Origin: Treponema sp.
GTDB lineage: Bacteria > Spirochaetota > Spirochaetia > Treponematales > Breznakiellaceae
Assembly (NCBI GenBank): GCA_031267115.1
Contig: JAIRZS010000334.1
Coordinates: forward strand, 1 to 6,860
Direction of reading: 5' to 3'
Length of the DNA stretch: 6,860 nt
Shown: positions 1 through 6,544 of the stretch, piece after piece
How the letters are laid out: every line of letters starts with the position of its first letter
How positions within the stretch are numbered: position 1 is the stretch's first letter
The notes under the pieces: generated by a model
Databases searched by the model: none
What the model was told of the DNA's origin: nothing
The model's input: the letters and a program-made list of their open reading frames with translations, nothing else
Program-made: the position numbers and the translations under genes

Positions 1-16
1 CGCGAGGCTGATATAA
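1..16 (+). CDS. Possible last codons of the upstream tail gene
   Basis: The frame starting at position 2 reads four sense codons (Ala-Arg-Leu-Ile) and then TAA at 14-16, which overlaps the ATG at 16-18 by one base (TAATG). The same TAATG junction occurs at 4979-4983 in this operon, so it fits the local style. In Mu the gene before gp43 is the tape measure, which makes a tape-measure C-terminus the natural guess. Four codons cannot identify a protein, and another frame has a TGA at 9-11. Confidence 0.3.
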
Positions 17-1446
17 TGGGCGCCGACGCGCGTTTTGACGCCTCCCCGCCCTCCCCCTACGCCAAAGACTGGCGGGCCGCCTACCGCTCCGATCCCGCCG
101 ACAGCCCGCGCGCGGCAAGCTACCAGGCCCCGGGCGGCCTGGCCGTCCCCTTCATACAAAAAGGTTTCCGTTTTTCCGGGGGGCAGTCCCGGGACACGGC
201 GGAGTATCCTTTCGGCGGCCTCTGGTCGCACGAGTATCTGAATGAAAAACCGCAGGCCCTCGCCGTGGAAGGATACCTGCGCGGCCCCGCCTATATCGTA
301 CAGCGCAACAAACTGATCGAAGCCCTGCGCGTCCCCACCGGTGACGATAACCCCGGATATATCGACTTGCCCTTCTGGGGCCGGTTCCCGGTGGTTGTCG
401 ATGACCATTATGAAATAGCCGAAACCGCCGACGAACAGGGGCAGTGCGCGGTCTCTCTTTCGTTCCGCCGGGCCGGGGTCAGCATTACCGAACGCGTGGC
501 GGCGCTGCCCTCCGCCGGCATGCAGGTAGAAAAAGCGGCGGCAAAACTGCGGGCGGCTGCTGCCGGCGACTTTGAGGCCCGGCTGGCCGGCGCGGCGGGA
601 TCGTCACCGGGCGGCGGCGATCCCGGATCGGGCGGTGACGGCGGCGGTTCCGGCCCGGGAGGCGGCGGCAGCGGCGGCGCCAATCCGCCGCTGGATGCCG
701 CCGCCTTCGCCTCCGGCTTTTCCCAGCTTAAAACTGCCCTCCTGAATATAACCGGCAGGATACAGGGCGCGAAAACAACCCTTAATACCATGACCGGCAA
801 GGTCCTGGGTATTACCAATCTCATTAACCAGGGGATCCGCTCCCCCCGGGAACTGGCCCAGGCGCTTTTTGACGCGGGGGCTTCGATTGCCGGCGGCGTG
901 CTGGAAATCAAAAACAGCGCCGCCCTGTACGGCCAAACGGCCGGCGCGCTGTCCGATACCAGCTCCGCGCCAGGCAGCCCCGAGCTTCCTTCCCCCGATA
1001 ACGAAAAAAATGTTTTACTTTTTTTTCTCGAGGCCGGCAGCTTTACCCTGTCCGCTGATACGGCCACCGTCAGCCAGGCGGCCACGAAAACGGCCATAGA
1101 GAACCTTTTCAGGACCATGGCCTTTTGGGTATCGGCCGGCATTCTTACAAACTATGACCGGCTCACCCGCCGGAACGCGGAAGCTTACTGGCGGCTTATG
1201 GAAAAACTGGAGGAAAGCGTCAGCAGGGAAAATCCCGCCGTATACGCGGCGCTTCAGGATACGCGGGCCGCCCTGTCACAGAGGCTGTCCGAAAGGGAGT
1301 TAAGCGGGGAAATGACCCGCATTATTCCCGCCGCCTCGCCGCTCCTGTACGTGGCTCACTATTTGGGGTGCGGTGAGGACAAAATCCGCGAACTTAACCC
1401 CGTCCCCGATTCTTTCGCGGTTGAGGGAGCCGTGGCCTATGTCTAG
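16..1446 (+). CDS. Mu gp43/N-like DNA circularisation (tail/baseplate) protein
   Basis: This 476-residue protein belongs to the DNA_circ_N group (Mu N protein/gp43), a tail-end component between tape measure and baseplate hub. The family domain is seen at about residues 35-157: an ASYQ...VPF start, EYPFGGLW, a GYLRGPAYI...RNKLIEAL block, GYIDLPFWGRFPVVV and a closing SFRRAGV. Residues 195-226 form an extreme Gly/Ser/Pro linker. An Ala-rich helical C-terminal half follows, ending in SPLLYVAHYL...IRELNPVP...VEGAVAYV, like the C-terminal segment of gp43 relatives. The start at 16 has GAGG at 4-7 in front of it. The stop overlaps the next gene by 8 bp. The name comes from old genetic work on DNA circularisation, but the position and neighbours say structural tail protein. 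The family call is firm; the precise role is less so. Confidence 0.85.
   Translation: MGADARFDASPPSPYAKDWRAAYRSDPADSPRAASYQAPGGLAVPFIQKGFRFSGGQSRDTAEYPFGGLWSHEYLNEKPQALAVEGYLRGPAYIVQRNKLIEALRVPTGDDNPGYIDLPFWGRFPVVVDDHYEIAETADEQGQCAVSLSFRRAGVSITERVAALPSAGMQVEKAAAKLRAAAAGDFEARLAGAAGSSPGGGDPGSGGDGGGSGPGGGGSGGANPPLDAAAFASGFSQLKTALLNITGRIQGAKTTLNTMTGKVLGITNLINQGIRSPRELAQALFDAGASIAGGVLEIKNSAALYGQTAGALSDTSSAPGSPELPSPDNEKNVLLFFLEAGSFTLSADTATVSQAATKTAIENLFRTMAFWVSAGILTNYDRLTRRNAEAYWRLMEKLEESVSRENPAVYAALQDTRAALSQRLSERELSGEMTRIIPAASPLLYVAHYLGCGEDKIRELNPVPDSFAVEGAVAYV
1423..1429 (+). promoter_or_regulatory. Ribosome binding site deciding the start of the gp44-like gene
   Basis: GAGGGAG lies 9 bases before the ATG at 1439. 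The frame could also be opened at an ATG at 1373, but that would add 22 residues without homology and overlap the upstream gene by 74 bp. The 1439 start gives an 8-bp overlap and a protein beginning MSRIIVKN, typical of the family. Confidence 0.65.
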
Positions 1447-2461
1447 AATTATCGTTAAGAACGCCTCAAGCGGGAGGGAACTCCTGTGGCGGCATATCTC
1501 TATTAAAAAAAGCCTGGACGATATCTGCCATACCCTGGAACTGGAGATACCGGCGGGCGAGCGTACCAAAGTACGCAAGCACGAAAGGATTGAAGTACGC
1601 TATGAAAACGCCCGTATAAAAGATTCTGGCGGCCAGCGGCTGGTTACCACCGTTCTGGTTGACGAGATTACCGCCGGCGCGGACATTGAAAAACATTCTG
1701 TTCTGGTTATAGGCCGCAGCCCGGCGCGGGATATTATTGACTCCGCGTGGCAGGACAGGCTCCCATTGCGGACGCTCTTCCAAATCACGCAAACTATCTG
1801 CGATAAATTCGGGATTAACTGCGCCCTTATTCCGGACAATATAGGCGATTTTACCGCCGGGGTGCTGTTTTTCGAATGGCAGGGCGAGAGCCCCTGGACA
1901 AAACTCGTCACCGAGGCGGACAGCCAGGGTTTTATCCTCACCAGCAATGAGGCCGGCGGCCTCATTGTCTGGCAGGTCGCGGCTACGGTGCGGCAGATGG
2001 AAGGGTTCCACCTTACCGAAGGGCGGAATATCAAAAGCATCGAGTGGAAAGAGAACGGGGCCGAACAATACCACGAGTATATTGTAACCGCCGCCGGCAT
2101 GAAAGCCAGCGTGATAGACGACACCTGCAAGAACAACCGTATCCTGACCATCGATCTGACAAAGCCCGTCTTCGAACCGGAAAAACTCCGGCGCCGGGCG
2201 GAGACGGAGATGAACCGCAGGAGGGAAAACCGCGCAACCGTTACCGTTCCCGGCTGGGGCCTTACGGACGCGCAGATCGAAAACCTGGGCCCGGTTACCA
2301 AAAAAAAAGAAATCTTCTGGGTGCCGAATCTACTAATCCCCGTTAGTATGCCCTCGGCGGGCCTTAACGCTAGCCTGTTAATAGCCGAAGTGGAACAGGA
2401 GGCAGATACGGAAACCATGAGCAGCACCGTCACCCTGGTAAACCGGGCGGCGTATTTATGA
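1439..2461 (+). CDS. Mu gp44/P-like baseplate hub protein
   Basis: This 340-residue protein is a Mu gp44 (P protein) homologue, related to the phage late control D/gp27 hub. As a trimer it forms the central baseplate ring that joins the tail tube to the spike. Supporting motifs are GRSPARDIIDSAW (residues 92-104), an FFEWQGESPWTKLVTEA segment (144-160) that starts the second domain, PGWGL (271-275), FWVPNLLIPVSMPS (293-306) and LLIAEV (313-318) near the C-terminus. The last three match the conserved final domain of the family in order and spacing. The length is close to Mu gp44. The gene overlaps its upstream neighbour by 8 bp and its downstream neighbour by 4 bp, so translation is probably coupled. 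A run of nine A at 2300-2308 encodes Lys-Lys-Lys and does not disturb the frame. Confidence 0.9.
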   Translation: MSRIIVKNASSGRELLWRHISIKKSLDDICHTLELEIPAGERTKVRKHERIEVRYENARIKDSGGQRLVTTVLVDEITAGADIEKHSVLVIGRSPARDIIDSAWQDRLPLRTLFQITQTICDKFGINCALIPDNIGDFTAGVLFFEWQGESPWTKLVTEADSQGFILTSNEAGGLIVWQVAATVRQMEGFHLTEGRNIKSIEWKENGAEQYHEYIVTAAGMKASVIDDTCKNNRILTIDLTKPVFEPEKLRRRAETEMNRRRENRATVTVPGWGLTDAQIENLGPVTKKKEIFWVPNLLIPVSMPSAGLNASLLIAEVEQEADTETMSSTVTLVNRAAYL

Positions 2462-3024
2462 TGGAGCAAATCCGGGAACTCGCCGCGAAACTGCGTAATC
2501 TTTTTGTCACCGGCGAATTTCAGAAACGCTACGCCGACGGCAAAATACAGGTAAAAACCCGCAACGCCAGGGTGATCGAAAAAAGAGAAGCCTTCCCCTA
2601 CGGTTTTTACGCCAAGGCGAAAAACGGTAAAGCTTTCGTAATCTGCCAGGGCGGAAACCTGGACGGGTTTGAGATTTTTCCCTTATGCCCCGGCGGCGGC
2701 GTAACGCCGCCGGAACTGGAGGAGGGGGACGCGGCGCTGTATACCGCTTCCGGCGGGCGGGTTATCTGCCGGAACTCCGGGACCGTGGAACTATCCGGGA
2801 CCGGTTACGGCGGGCTCATTAAAGCGGGGGAATTGAAAGCCCAGCTTGCGGTATTGACGGCCCGTCTTGACGGGGTCATCGCCGCCCTTCAAAACTCCCC
2901 CACGGCGGCGCTGGACGGCGGGGCCGCGTACAAGGGGGCCGTCTCGGCGGCCCTGGCCGCTCTGGCGGTTAAAGAAAATTTTGCCGGGATCGAATCGGGC
3001 AAGGTGCTCCATGGCGGCGGGTGA
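2458..3024 (+). CDS. Mu gp45-like baseplate spike protein (baseplate V type)
   Basis: This 188-residue protein is a homologue of the Mu gp45 spike, the trimer at the tip of the tail that pierces the outer membrane. The family core is visible: GKIQVKTRNARVIEKREAF (28-46), PYGFYAKAKNGKAFVIC (47-63, matching the YGF...P..G.E pattern), a Gly-rich turn, then LEEGDAALYTASGGRVICRNSGTVEL (87-112), matching GEvalYd..G..i.l. The C-terminus is unlike Mu gp45. No His-x-His iron-binding apex is seen. Instead there is a helix-like stretch (121-145, KAGELKAQLAVLTARLDGVIA) and a final FAGIESGKVLHG segment. The ATG at 2458 overlaps the TGA of the hub gene; a second Met follows directly at 2461. The ribosome site is weak (GGGCGG at about 2444-2449), which suits translational coupling. 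Confidence 0.85.
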   Translation: MMEQIRELAAKLRNLFVTGEFQKRYADGKIQVKTRNARVIEKREAFPYGFYAKAKNGKAFVICQGGNLDGFEIFPLCPGGGVTPPELEEGDAALYTASGGRVICRNSGTVELSGTGYGGLIKAGELKAQLAVLTARLDGVIAALQNSPTAALDGGAAYKGAVSAALAALAVKENFAGIESGKVLHGGG

Positions 3025-3355
3025 TTGTATCAGGATAGAACGCTGGGCCGATATCCGGGAGCTGGCCCTGATGAGCATCGGCACCGATAAAGGCGCGTGG
3101 TGGGCCGACCCCGGTTTCGGCAGCGAATTATGGCTCCTGAAAAAAGAAGGCAGGGTAGACGGCCGGACGGCGGGAATCCTGGAGCGGATGGTGCGGGACT
3201 CGCTGCGGTGGCTTGTCGATGACGGGCTCGCGGCCGCCGCTGACTGTACGGCGGAACGTTCCGGGAAAAACCGGATTGATTATCAGGTTGACATAAGGCG
3301 GCCTGACGGTTCTTTAGCGGAGCCCGGGATAAAGGAGGTGTGGGATGTCATTTAA
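3011..3355 (+). CDS. Mu gp46-like gp25/GPW baseplate wedge protein
   Basis: This 114-residue protein resembles Mu gp46, a gp25-like baseplate wedge component involved in linking baseplate and sheath. The diagnostic block is ALMSIGTDKGAWWADPGFGSELWLLKKE (19-46), which corresponds to the family pattern of a short strand, a GWW motif and GS-LW-L. The C-terminal part (RIDYQVDIRRPDG, 88-100) is a typical closing strand. The start at 3011 is chosen because AAGGTG at 3001-3006 precedes it and the protein then opens MAAGDCIRIERW; a longer opening from 2867 would run deep into the spike gene in another frame and give a basic, Pro-rich, unrelated N-terminus. It overlaps the spike gene by 14 bp and the baseplate J gene by 11 bp. 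It is somewhat shorter than Mu gp46. Confidence 0.82.
   Translation: MAAGDCIRIERWADIRELALMSIGTDKGAWWADPGFGSELWLLKKEGRVDGRTAGILERMVRDSLRWLVDDGLAAAADCTAERSGKNRIDYQVDIRRPDGSLAEPGIKEVWDVI
3333..3340 (+). promoter_or_regulatory. Strong Shine-Dalgarno for the baseplate J gene
   Basis: AGGAGGTG, almost the full anti-SD complement, lies four bases before the ATG at 3345 and inside the end of the gp46-like gene. It is the strongest ribosome site in the operon. Confidence 0.75.
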
Positions 3356-4415
3356 GCGGGATTCCCTGACGGTACTGCGCGACCGTACCTATGCCAATTA
3401 TATGAGCCTTTACCGGCCCCTTGATAAAACACCCCGGCATAATCTCCTGAAAGTTCTTGCTTCGGTAGACGCGGGGATAAACCACCAGCTTTTAGGAGAC
3501 CTGGATTTCCTTGCCAAACAGATATTCCCCGACACCGCCGAGGGGGAGCATTTACGGTCCCACTGGTCCAGCAGGGTGGCGCCCTTATACGCCGTGGCCG
3601 CAACGGGCACGATCAGCGTCCCCGGGGTCCCCGGCGCGGTGCTCCCCGCCGGGCTGGTGTATACGGCCCCCTCCGGCCAGCATTATTTTACGGAAATGTC
3701 TTTCCGCGTCGGTTCAGACGGATTTGCCGCCGCCGCCGTAAGGGCGGAAACATTCGGGGCGGAGGCGAACCTGGCGGCCGGGGAAACCCTTTCGCTCAGT
3801 TCCTCCATCCCGCCCGGCGTTGATTCTACCGCCGCGGTTACCGGGGACGGCATCACCGGAGGCGCCGACGCGGAAAGCGATGAGGCGTACCTCGTGCGGG
3901 TGTTACAGGCCATCAGGAACCCGGTCCGCTACGGCAAGCCCGGCGATTTCGCCGACTGGGCCGCCGACTCAAGCCCCGAAGTATCCAGGGCCTGGGAATT
4001 CAGGAACTTCGGCGTTTTCGGCGCGGTGCTGATACTGGTCACCGGGGGAAACCAGATTGACGGGATAGTCCCGGTCGGCAGCCTGGCGTTAATTACCAGC
4101 TATATTTCCGAGGTTGCCCCGCCCGTTTTATTTACCGTCCGCACCCCGGCTCTCATTCCCCTGGAACCGGCCATCGCGCTCTTGCCCGCGGAAAACACCA
4201 CCTCAAACCGCACGGCGGTCACGGGCAGGCTTAAGCAGTACCTCCAGACGGCCGCCGCTCCCGGAATGGCCTGTACCGCCGGCATGCTCCGGGAAGTAAT
4301 TATTGACGGCGTTACTATTAGCGACGCCGCGGTCAAACTTAACGGCAGCGAAAGCGGGCAGGTAACTACTACGATCCTGGAACTGCCGGTGCTGGGGGAT
4401 ATAACATGGGAATAA
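3345..4415 (+). CDS. Mu gp47-like baseplate J protein
   Basis: This 356-residue protein is a baseplate J family member (Mu gp47, P2 J, T4 gp6 type), a wedge subunit of the contractile baseplate. Family features in order: an N-terminal helical region with FPDTAEGEHLRSHW (61-74), a beta domain with GTISVPGVPGAVLPAGLVYTA (88-108), GAEANLAAGE (138-147), GGADAESDEAYLVRVLQAIRNP (172-193, the GG-D-ESDE-R-R motif), GKPGDFADWA (197-206), and the final LPVLGDITWE (347-356), which matches the usual LG-i-w ending. The length is as in Mu gp47. It overlaps the preceding gene by 11 bp and the following one by 10 bp. Confidence 0.93.
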   Translation: MSFKRDSLTVLRDRTYANYMSLYRPLDKTPRHNLLKVLASVDAGINHQLLGDLDFLAKQIFPDTAEGEHLRSHWSSRVAPLYAVAATGTISVPGVPGAVLPAGLVYTAPSGQHYFTEMSFRVGSDGFAAAAVRAETFGAEANLAAGETLSLSSSIPPGVDSTAAVTGDGITGGADAESDEAYLVRVLQAIRNPVRYGKPGDFADWAADSSPEVSRAWEFRNFGVFGAVLILVTGGNQIDGIVPVGSLALITSYISEVAPPVLFTVRTPALIPLEPAIALLPAENTTSNRTAVTGRLKQYLQTAAAPGMACTAGMLREVIIDGVTISDAAVKLNGSESGQVTTTILELPVLGDITWE

Positions 4416-4981
4416 AAATCCGGGTCCCGGAACTGTACGAAGCCTCCCTGCGCAAACTCTTCCCCCAGGGCGCTTACTGGGACCGGCAGTTCCAGGACCC
4501 CGCAAGCGACTGTTCCCTTTTCTGCAAGGCAAAACTGGATGAGTTTATCCGCTACCGTACCCGGATGTCGGGCCTCTTTGACGAAAGCATCGTTGATACC
4601 GCCGGTGAAACCCTGGACGACTGGGAGCGGGTCATCACCGGCACGGTGAGGCGGGACCTGGAACCGGAAGAACGGAGGGCGCTCCTGTTCTCCCGGAAAA
4701 ACCAGAATACCAACCCCGCCGCCATACGGGAAATAGGGCGTATATACGGCATAGATGTCGGAAAGATTGAGTTCCCCTTCAGGCCGGCCTTCTTCGGTTT
4801 TTCACGGTTCGCCATTGGCCGCATTGCCAGCCCCGCTTCCTTTTCAACGATTTTTATTTACGCATCCGCCGCCGGAAACGGGGAGGCAAAAGCCGCCTTT
4901 GAAAAGACCCTGCGGTCAGAGGCGCTGGCAAATTATATCTTATATTTCTTTTACGGCGCTGTGCCGGAGGGGGATTTTTAA
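4406..4981 (+). CDS. Mu gp48-like DUF2313/YmfQ baseplate protein
   Basis: This 191-residue protein belongs to the DUF2313 (Mu gp48, YmfQ) family, baseplate components encoded between baseplate J and the tail fibre. Seen motifs are LRKLFPQGAYWDR (15-27, the L-P-G-aw pattern), DESIVDTAGETLDDWERVITG (59-79, matching the P-TA-elL-dWEr-G core), EERRALLFSRKN (88-99), an IREIGRIYGIDV stretch (107-118), FSRFAIGRIAS (132-142), and a C-terminal FEKTLRSEALANYILYFFYG (165-184). Its length is close to Mu gp48. The GGGGG at 4394-4398 serves as a weak ribosome site, and the start lies 10 bp inside the baseplate J gene. Its stop shares one base with the next ATG. Confidence 0.88.
   Translation: MGIKIRVPELYEASLRKLFPQGAYWDRQFQDPASDCSLFCKAKLDEFIRYRTRMSGLFDESIVDTAGETLDDWERVITGTVRRDLEPEERRALLFSRKNQNTNPAAIREIGRIYGIDVGKIEFPFRPAFFGFSRFAIGRIASPASFSTIFIYASAAGNGEAKAAFEKTLRSEALANYILYFFYGAVPEGDF
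4966..4973 (+). promoter_or_regulatory. Ribosome binding site for the 182-residue gene
   Basis: GGAGGGGG ends seven bases before the ATG at 4981, inside the end of the gp48-like gene. It supports the TAATG-coupled start. Confidence 0.6.
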
Positions 4982-5529
4982 TGACCACCTGGATTACAAA
5001 GAAAAACGGGAGGGTAGGCCGGGTAAGGCAGACTCCCGGGGATGAAGCTCCCGGGCCGGAATGGTCCCTCGTTCCCAATGACTGGGAGGGAGAGGGCGGG
5101 GACGATCTTGCCTGGTATGACGCGGCCCTGCGGCGTATACCGGATGATGAACTGATCAAATCCGGAATACGGAAAGACAACCAGGGTCTCTGGTACGACA
5201 AGAAAGATGGCAAAGAAATGCGGATCACCAAATTGGACGCGGAACCCGGGGAGGGCTTTACGCGGGAAAAACCCCTGGAAAACGAGGCTTTTCAGAACTG
5301 GGATGAAAGCTCCAAGTCCTGGGTTGCTGACGCCGTTAGAAAGGCCGCGGCGGAAAAAGAGCGGCACATCGCCGAAAAGAAAGCGGCCATAGAAGACGCG
5401 GAAAGAAGGATACAGCGGTCCCTGATAGCTATCCAGGCCGGCGCGGCCACGGAAGAGGACAGGCAGTACTTTTCCCAAATCAGCGCGGAAATACTATCGC
5501 TCCGCGCGCAATTACAGGAACTGCAATAG
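4981..5529 (+). CDS. Coiled-coil protein before the fibre gene, possibly tail fibre assembly
   Basis: This 182-residue, hydrophilic protein is not firmly recognised. Residues 43-83 (LAWYDAALRRIP...GLWYDKKDGKEMRIT) and 101-115 (NEAFQNWDESSKSWV) look like the short beta modules with W/Y-containing turns found in small phage proteins encoded beside fibres. Residues 117-147 are charged and Ala-rich with a clear helical, probably coiled-coil pattern; 156-182 (ATEEDRQYFSQISAEILSLRAQLQELQ) form a second helix. The ATEED start of that helix recalls the C-terminal ATdeE segment of lambda Tfa/Mu U-type tail fibre assembly proteins, but the match is short. Its location, one base after the gp48-like gene and 9 bp before the fibre gene, suggests a fibre chaperone or fibre-attachment protein. 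Unlike Mu U, it sits upstream of the fibre. The role is inference; a structural linker is an alternative. Confidence 0.55.
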   Translation: MTTWITKKNGRVGRVRQTPGDEAPGPEWSLVPNDWEGEGGDDLAWYDAALRRIPDDELIKSGIRKDNQGLWYDKKDGKEMRITKLDAEPGEGFTREKPLENEAFQNWDESSKSWVADAVRKAAAEKERHIAEKKAAIEDAERRIQRSLIAIQAGAATEEDRQYFSQISAEILSLRAQLQELQ

Positions 5530-5533
5530 GAGG
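5528..5533 (+). promoter_or_regulatory. Shine-Dalgarno for the tail fibre gene
   Basis: AGGAGG overlaps the TAG stop (5527-5529) of the preceding gene and lies five bases before the ATG at 5539. It is a perfect core SD and fixes the fibre start. Confidence 0.75.
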
Positions 5534-5538
5534 CGGCT

Positions 5539-6522
5539 ATGCCCGGATTATATCCCGAGGATCAGATACTCACTCTTTTCGGAAAAGAAGTCAGGTGGCC
5601 GGGCCTCGATCCTTCCACCGGCAAGTTCACTAACGGCAGCTTTACCGATCCCCTCGTCGAACCCTCCTTTATCCCCGCCGAAACAATAAATCTTATCCTC
5701 GACAGCCTTCAAAACCTTATAACCGACCTGGGCCTAACCCCGGACAGCCATGACCCGGCGCAATTATCCCGGGCCGTCAAAGATTATAACTTTCCGGTTG
5801 GCAGGATGCTGGAATTTTACCCCGACGAGCCTACCCCCGTAAAAATCGGGTGGCCGGGCGCCTGGGATACATGGTCTGACCGGTCCATCATGTACGGGGT
5901 ATCCGCCAGCCCGCCGCCCTCTTTCGTTGACTATTACACCCTGGCCGGGAATTCTATTCCGGCGGGGGCCGCCCCCGTAGTCTGCTACCACAAACAGGGG
6001 GATGATTTCAGGCTCTATAAGTTTATACCGCAAACCGCCGCCTACACGGTGCCCGAAGAACTGGACCCGGTAAAATGGGCTTATCTTGTTCCCGATGAAA
6101 TTGCCGGGCGGCAAAGATGCGGGAATCTTCTGACCGACGCGGACTTTGTGGAAGTTGTCAGTGAAATGGGCTATGAAATAACAACCGGCCTCCATGCCGG
6201 AAAATACGTCACCGAGGTGATTGTCCCCGGCGGCAAGTTCCCCTCCATAGAAGGCGGAAATAGACCAACCTTTATTTCTGGCGGGGTACAAGGAGACCGG
6301 ATACGGAACATAATTGGAGATGTCTTCGCTATCGGCTGGTCGGCCAGTGTCGGAGCCTCGGGCGCTTTCTTCTCAAAAGGTGGGTTGGGCGGTTCCTATC
6401 AGGCATCCGTAAGTACAAGTAATAGAGATGGCATCGGTTTTGACCCCTCCCGCGTATCCCCCACCGGTCCTGATAACGCAGGGACTAACCTGTCCAAAAG
6501 ATTATGGCGCAGGGTCAGCTAA
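5539..6522 (+). CDS. Tail fibre protein with exchangeable C-terminal domain
   Basis: This 327-residue protein has the position and architecture of a phage tail fibre/adhesin (the Mu S position). Residues 1-82 are a fibre-attachment-like N-terminus with EPSFIPAETINLILDSLQNL helices. The middle (84-190) is aromatic-rich, with FPVGRMLEFYPDEPTPV, a W-rich stretch at 105-112 and DPVKWAYLVPDE. From about residue 244 (TFISGGVQGDRIRNIIG) to the end is an 84-residue Gly/Ser-rich tip domain with AIGWSASVGASGAFF, then GFDPSRVSPTGPDNAG and the terminal SKRLWRRVS. The FDxSR-x-x-x-TGP motif is common at the C-terminus of phage fibre and collar proteins. The tip has a divergent paralogue on the opposite strand at once beyond the stop, and an inverted repeat lies at the domain boundary (6267-6284). 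The stop TAA overlaps the convergent stop by 8 bp. The receptor is unknown. Confidence 0.82.
   Translation: MPGLYPEDQILTLFGKEVRWPGLDPSTGKFTNGSFTDPLVEPSFIPAETINLILDSLQNLITDLGLTPDSHDPAQLSRAVKDYNFPVGRMLEFYPDEPTPVKIGWPGAWDTWSDRSIMYGVSASPPPSFVDYYTLAGNSIPAGAAPVVCYHKQGDDFRLYKFIPQTAAYTVPEELDPVKWAYLVPDEIAGRQRCGNLLTDADFVEVVSEMGYEITTGLHAGKYVTEVIVPGGKFPSIEGGNRPTFISGGVQGDRIRNIIGDVFAIGWSASVGASGAFFSKGGLGGSYQASVSTSNRDGIGFDPSRVSPTGPDNAGTNLSKRLWRRVS
6267..6284 (+). repeat. Inverted repeat, left copy, at the fibre domain boundary
   Basis: AACCTTTATTTCTGGCGG, in the fibre gene at codons 243-249, matches the complement of 6774-6791 at 17 of 18 positions (A against G at the eighth base). Further similarity continues inward: CGGATACGGAA at 6298-6308 is identical to the complement of 6750-6760. 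Both copies are read in the same codon phase (T-F-x-S-G-G). The candidate role is a crossover site for inversion of the segment between the copies. The alternative is simple homology of two duplicated domains. Confidence 0.7.
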
Positions 6523-6544
6523 CGCGCCGCCACAGGCGTTTGGA
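6493..6544. repeat. Imperfect inverted repeat at the convergent gene ends
   Basis: The two arms around AGCT (6517-6520) encode the same nine residues, SKRLWRRVS, on opposite strands. About two thirds of the bases match between arms, and every codon difference is synonymous. The two stops overlap in TCAGCTAA (6515-6522). The structure follows from the shared protein end. Within it, AACGC (6521-6525) and GCGTT (6536-6540) could pair as a short hairpin just after the fibre stop, too weak to call a terminator. Confidence 0.6.

Noticed and set aside
1004..1026. Homopolymer runs (seven A, then eight T) as a programmed frameshift site
   Set aside because: The frame continues normally on both sides with family-like sequence to the expected C-terminus; no alternative product is evident.
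408..1142. Long minus-strand open frame (244 codons) opposite the gp43-like gene
   Set aside because: Low-complexity Pro/Ser/Ala-rich product caused by GC-rich coding DNA on the other strand; the plus-strand frame has clear family motifs.
1600..2469. Long minus-strand open frame (289 codons) opposite the hub gene
   Set aside because: No recognisable motifs, and it is the antisense of a well-supported gp44-like gene.
6521..6541. Rho-independent terminator after the fibre gene
   Set aside because: The best stem is five pairs with a ten-base loop and only three T after it, and the DNA also codes for the opposite-strand cassette.
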